NCBI RefSeq assembly: GCF_900111445.1 | Contig: NZ_FOHE01000013.1 | Span: 1-64,000 of the forward strand | Direction of reading: 5' to 3' | Length of the DNA stretch: 64,000 nucleotides | Origin: Oceanobacillus limi | Lineage (GTDB): Bacteria > Bacillota > Bacilli > Bacillales > Amphibacillaceae | Part shown: positions 63,159 through 64,000 of the stretch, in pieces | Position numbering within the stretch: position 1 is the first letter of the stretch | How the letters are laid out: each line of letters opens with the position of its first letter | Notes under the pieces: model-generated | Told to the model about the DNA's origin: nothing | The model's input: only the letters and a program-made list of their open reading frames with translations | Database searches by the model: none | Program-made: the position numbers and the translations under genes

Positions 63159-64000
63159 ATGAAAAAACTATTAGAAGTTAATGATCTTTCTGTATCCTTT
63201 GATACCTACGGTGGGGAAGTACAAGCAGTTCGAGGTGTTTCGTTTGAATTAAATGAAAAAGAAACATTAGCAATTGTAGGGGAATCAGGGTCAGGAAAAA
63301 GTGTTACTGCCCAATCGCTCATGCAACTAATACCCATGCCGCCGGGGAAATTTGTTGGCGGATCCATAATGTTTGAAGGTGAAGATCTAACAGGAAAATC
63401 AGAAAAACAAATGCAGCGCATTCGAGGAAAAGAAATAAGTATGATTTTCCAAGATCCAATGACCTCTCTAAATCCTACAATGACGATTGGGAATCAAATA
63501 GGTGAGGGGCTTATCAAACATCAAAACTTATCCAAAAAAGAAGCACATAATCGTGCTATTGAACTACTAGAGCTCGTAGGAATACCTAATCCAGAGGCTC
63601 GAGTTAAACAATATCCTCATCAGTTTTCGGGTGGAATGCGCCAACGTGCAATGATTGCCATTGCATTGGCTTGTAATCCTAAAGTTTTGATCGCTGATGA
63701 ACCAACCACAGCTTTAGATGTTACCATTCAAGCACAAATCATGGACTTAATGAGAGATTTACAAGATAAGACGAATACAGCCATTATTTTAATTACACAT
63801 GATTTAGGTGTTGTGGCAAATGCTGCAAGTAGGGTCGTTGTAATGTATGGAGGGAAAATAGTAGAAACAGGTAAAGTAGATGAAATTTTTTATAATCCAA
63901 AACATCCATACACATGGGGACTATTAGGTTCCATGCCGAAAATCGAAAATAAGGATGAAGAGTTACAATCAATTCCTGGTTCGCCACCAGATTTATCAGA
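63159..64000 (+). CDS. oppD: Oligopeptide ABC transporter ATP-binding protein OppD (truncated by window end)
   Basis: The first 280 codons of an ATPase that continues past the window. Walker A is GESGSGKS near residue 43. The signature [15 protein letters not shown] lies near 155, Walker [13 protein letters not shown] near 175 and the H-loop ITHDLG near 209. The OppD-type tail begins with [15 protein letters not shown]. The ATG follows GGAAGGAG. The oppF partner is expected downstream. No frameshift is visible. Confidence 0.9.
   Translation, partial: MKKLLEVNDLSVSFDTYGGEVQAVRGVSFELNEKETLAIVGESGSGKSVTAQSLMQLIPMPPGKFVGGSIMFEGEDLTGKSEKQMQRIRGKEISMIFQDPMTSLNPTMTIGNQIGEGLIKHQNLSKKEAHNRAIELLELVGIPNPEARVKQYPHQFSGGMRQRAMIAIALACNPKVLIADEPTTALDVTIQAQIMDLMRDLQDKTNTAIILITHDLGVVANAASRVVVMYGGKIVETGKVDEIFYNPKHPYTWGLLGSMPKIENKDEELQSIPGSPPDLS

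Overview
The window comes from a low-GC Gram-positive bacterium of the Bacillaceae, most likely a moderately halotolerant relative of Oceanobacillus or Virgibacillus. The reasons are AT-rich DNA, strong GGAGG ribosome binding sites, frequent TTG and GTG starts, Bacillus-type genes (yuzB, yhaQP, DUF1002, RNR of nrdE/nrdF type), and acidic lipoproteins. The genus is inferred from gene content and repeats, not from a marker gene. No rRNA, tRNA, CRISPR array, prophage or transposase gene was found.

Region 1 (1-11.3 kb) is an aromatic amino-acid catabolism block. It has the lower phenylacetate pathway (paaH, paaJ, an enoyl-CoA hydratase), an FMN-barrel oxidoreductase, a FlK-like thioesterase, phenylalanine dehydrogenase, and both E1 subunits of a 2-oxoacid dehydrogenase. 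A TrpXYZ-type ABC importer follows. Together they suggest uptake of an aromatic amino acid, deamination to phenylpyruvate, oxidative decarboxylation to phenylacetyl-CoA, and ring degradation by Paa enzymes partly outside the window. No E2 or E3 gene is present. Region 2 (11.3-20.3 kb) has a long dispersed repeat, NADP-type gdhA, a MerR-methyltransferase fusion, and a cobalamin riboswitch with a terminator controlling a class I ribonucleotide reductase operon. A GNAT acetyltransferase and a cell-wall amidase follow.

Region 3 (20.3-28.2 kb) has a DUF402 gene and a seven-gene MoxR/DUF58/DUF4129/DUF4350/SpoIIM/RDD operon. Region 4 (28.5-34.5 kb, minus strand) holds a NatAB-like exporter. It also holds a five-gene operon of two membrane proteins, a YtrA-like GntR repressor, an ABC ATPase and an M23 peptidase, with a 30-bp operator over its promoter. 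Region 5 (34.5-41.3 kb) has a DoxX gene with an unusually patterned control region, a PH-domain gene, a Cu/Zn SOD lipoprotein, and a DeoR-controlled four-carbon sugar acid (tetronate) operon.

Region 6 (41.3-50.5 kb) has a tiny holin-like toxin locus that looks like a type I toxin-antitoxin system and the second copy of the long repeat, inverted. It continues with an MFS transporter, a SWIM/SNF2 helicase, a possible new type of transcription regulator, and an acyl-CoA synthetase. Region 7 (50.7-64 kb) has two MATE exporters, a lysozyme-like protein preceded by a cluster of DnaA-box-like sites, ridA, an iron alcohol dehydrogenase, yuzB, and an MFS exporter that seems to start at an ATC codon. 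It ends with a DUF1002 protein and an oligopeptide ABC operon (oppABC and a truncated oppD) cut by the window edge.
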